From Geosiphon pyriformis (Eukaryota > Glomeromycota > Glomeromycetes > Archaeosporales > Geosiphonaceae): DNA of 64,000 bases. A program made the position numbers and the translations under genes. The stretch's first letter is position 1. Each line of letters begins with the position of its first letter. Shown here one piece after another: positions 63,086 to 64,000 of this stretch. A model generated the notes under the pieces. That model did no database searches and was not told the origin of the DNA. It saw only the letters and a program-made list of their open reading frames with translations. The stretch covers positions 204,220-268,219 of the forward strand of contig JAAOMT010000690.1 in NCBI GenBank assembly GCA_016748015.1, written 5' to 3'.

Positions 63086-64000
63086 ATTTTCTTTTTAATA
63101 TTGTATCTAAATATTTAAAAGAAATATAAGCAATAGTAAGAATGTAAATTCAATTTATATAAACAATCAACAAATTATTATATATTATTTTTTAAATATT
63201 ATTTGAATAACATAAAAAATTTAAAATTGTTTATTTGATTAAGCAGAATAAAAGATTATTGAGATTTTTAATAAAAGATATATGACAAAAAAATCAATAA
63301 TTATAATTGGTAATTATACAGAAATATGCATAAAAAATTAACTCTTTTTATTGGTAATATCGAAAAAAGTATAGGGATAAAAATATTGTAACAAATGGAA
63401 AGAAAGCATTTTATATTTAATAAAAACCATTAAATTTAAGATGCGGTATTTTGAACATGATCACGTTTAAGACTATTTTATTAAAGTTAATTTATTTTGA
63501 GATTATTTAAAAAAAAATATGAATTTTTAGTGATATGCAATTATTAATTAAATAATTTTTTTTAATATTGTCTCTTCCAAGTTCGTTTCATTTTTATTAT
63601 TGTTTTATCCTTAATATATTTGCAATTAACATGACATCTAAATTCTATATTTATAGATATTTATTTTTAAATGAGCCAGATAAAAACTTATGAAAAGTTA
63701 GAATTTTTAATTTTTTTAAAGAAAACCGGGTACTATTTCTTATCAAACCATTGAAAAATAGTTATTTATTCTCATGATGAGAAAAATGGTTTTTTTTTTG
63801 ATTTACCTGATTTAATTAAGCCTTATCAATTAATTTTCAAATTCAACTGTATCTCTATTAGATTAAATTGATTGGAGCTGATTAAGCTTGATAGAAATAT
63901 CATCAAACAATTTTGAGATCGTATCAAATCATAATATTTGAGTTTTAAAAGATGTTTATTTGTTTTAAAAATTTAAATCTCGATTTCTCAACTTTATTCA
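63086..64000. other. AT-rich DNA to the end of the window
   Basis: No gene or repeat family recognised. The final 500 bases are slightly less AT-rich but have no open frame of note. Confidence 0.6.

Noticed and set aside
1-64000. tRNA, rRNA and CRISPR arrays
   Set aside because: I looked for cloverleaf-type motifs (GGTTCGAATCC-like), conserved rRNA blocks and regularly spaced repeats and found none that hold up. A covariance-model search would be needed to exclude weak RNA genes.
42300-64000. Possible mitochondrial or other organellar origin of the AT-rich right half
   Set aside because: It contains intron-bearing nuclear-type GDSL genes, kinase-Sel1 and Tc1 relics, and no mitochondrial genes. 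Nuclear repeat decay is the simpler reading.

Overview
The window looks like nuclear DNA from a filamentous fungus, most probably an arbuscular mycorrhizal fungus (Glomeromycotina). The DNA is very AT-rich and gene-poor. Genes carry short GT-AG introns. One gene is a Zn2Cys6 transcription factor, a family confined to fungi, and another is a Pho85-type (PCL) cyclin. Broken genes include a kinase-Sel1 repeat gene of the kind expanded in Glomeromycotina, and many Tc1/mariner relics. The fungal assignment is strong; the subphylum is inference from gene content and composition.

Layout. 1-15 kb: one two-exon PCL-type cyclin (3204-3819, +) in a stretch full of microsatellites and homopolymers (including a 91-nt A run), with an interstitial telomere-like (CCCTAA)n tract near 11.65 kb. 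15-16.3 kb (-): a secreted, Ser/Thr- and Cys-containing protein with a probable GPI-anchor signal, whose reading frame is interrupted. 20.7-21.9 kb (-): a five-exon secreted GDSL/SGNH hydrolase with intact catalytic Ser and Asp-x-x-His. 25.9-29.7 kb (-): a four-exon Zn2Cys6 regulator of 1096 aa. 36.4 kb (+): a Sel1-repeat fragment. 40.3-41.5 kb and 53.6-54.8 kb (-): two five-exon GDSL-family genes of 298 aa, related by a duplication that includes flanking DNA. Both have lost the catalytic Ser and His positions. 47.5-49.4 kb (-): a kinase-Sel1 pseudogene. 51.4 kb: a GDSL exon-2 relic. 51.7-53.2 kb: one nearly complete dead Tc1 element plus a truncated inverted copy. 55.5-56.3 kb: further Tc1 relics. 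The rest, especially 42-47 kb and 56-64 kb, is extremely AT-rich DNA with no gene I can support.

Working together. No operon-like or pathway logic links the genes. The two coherent themes are (1) a local GDSL family with one apparently active enzyme, two apparently catalytically dead secreted paralogues and one relic, all sharing the same exon pattern including a 17-nt microexon, and (2) decay of repeats and pseudogenes mainly by C-to-T / G-to-A change, which would explain the AT-rich right half.
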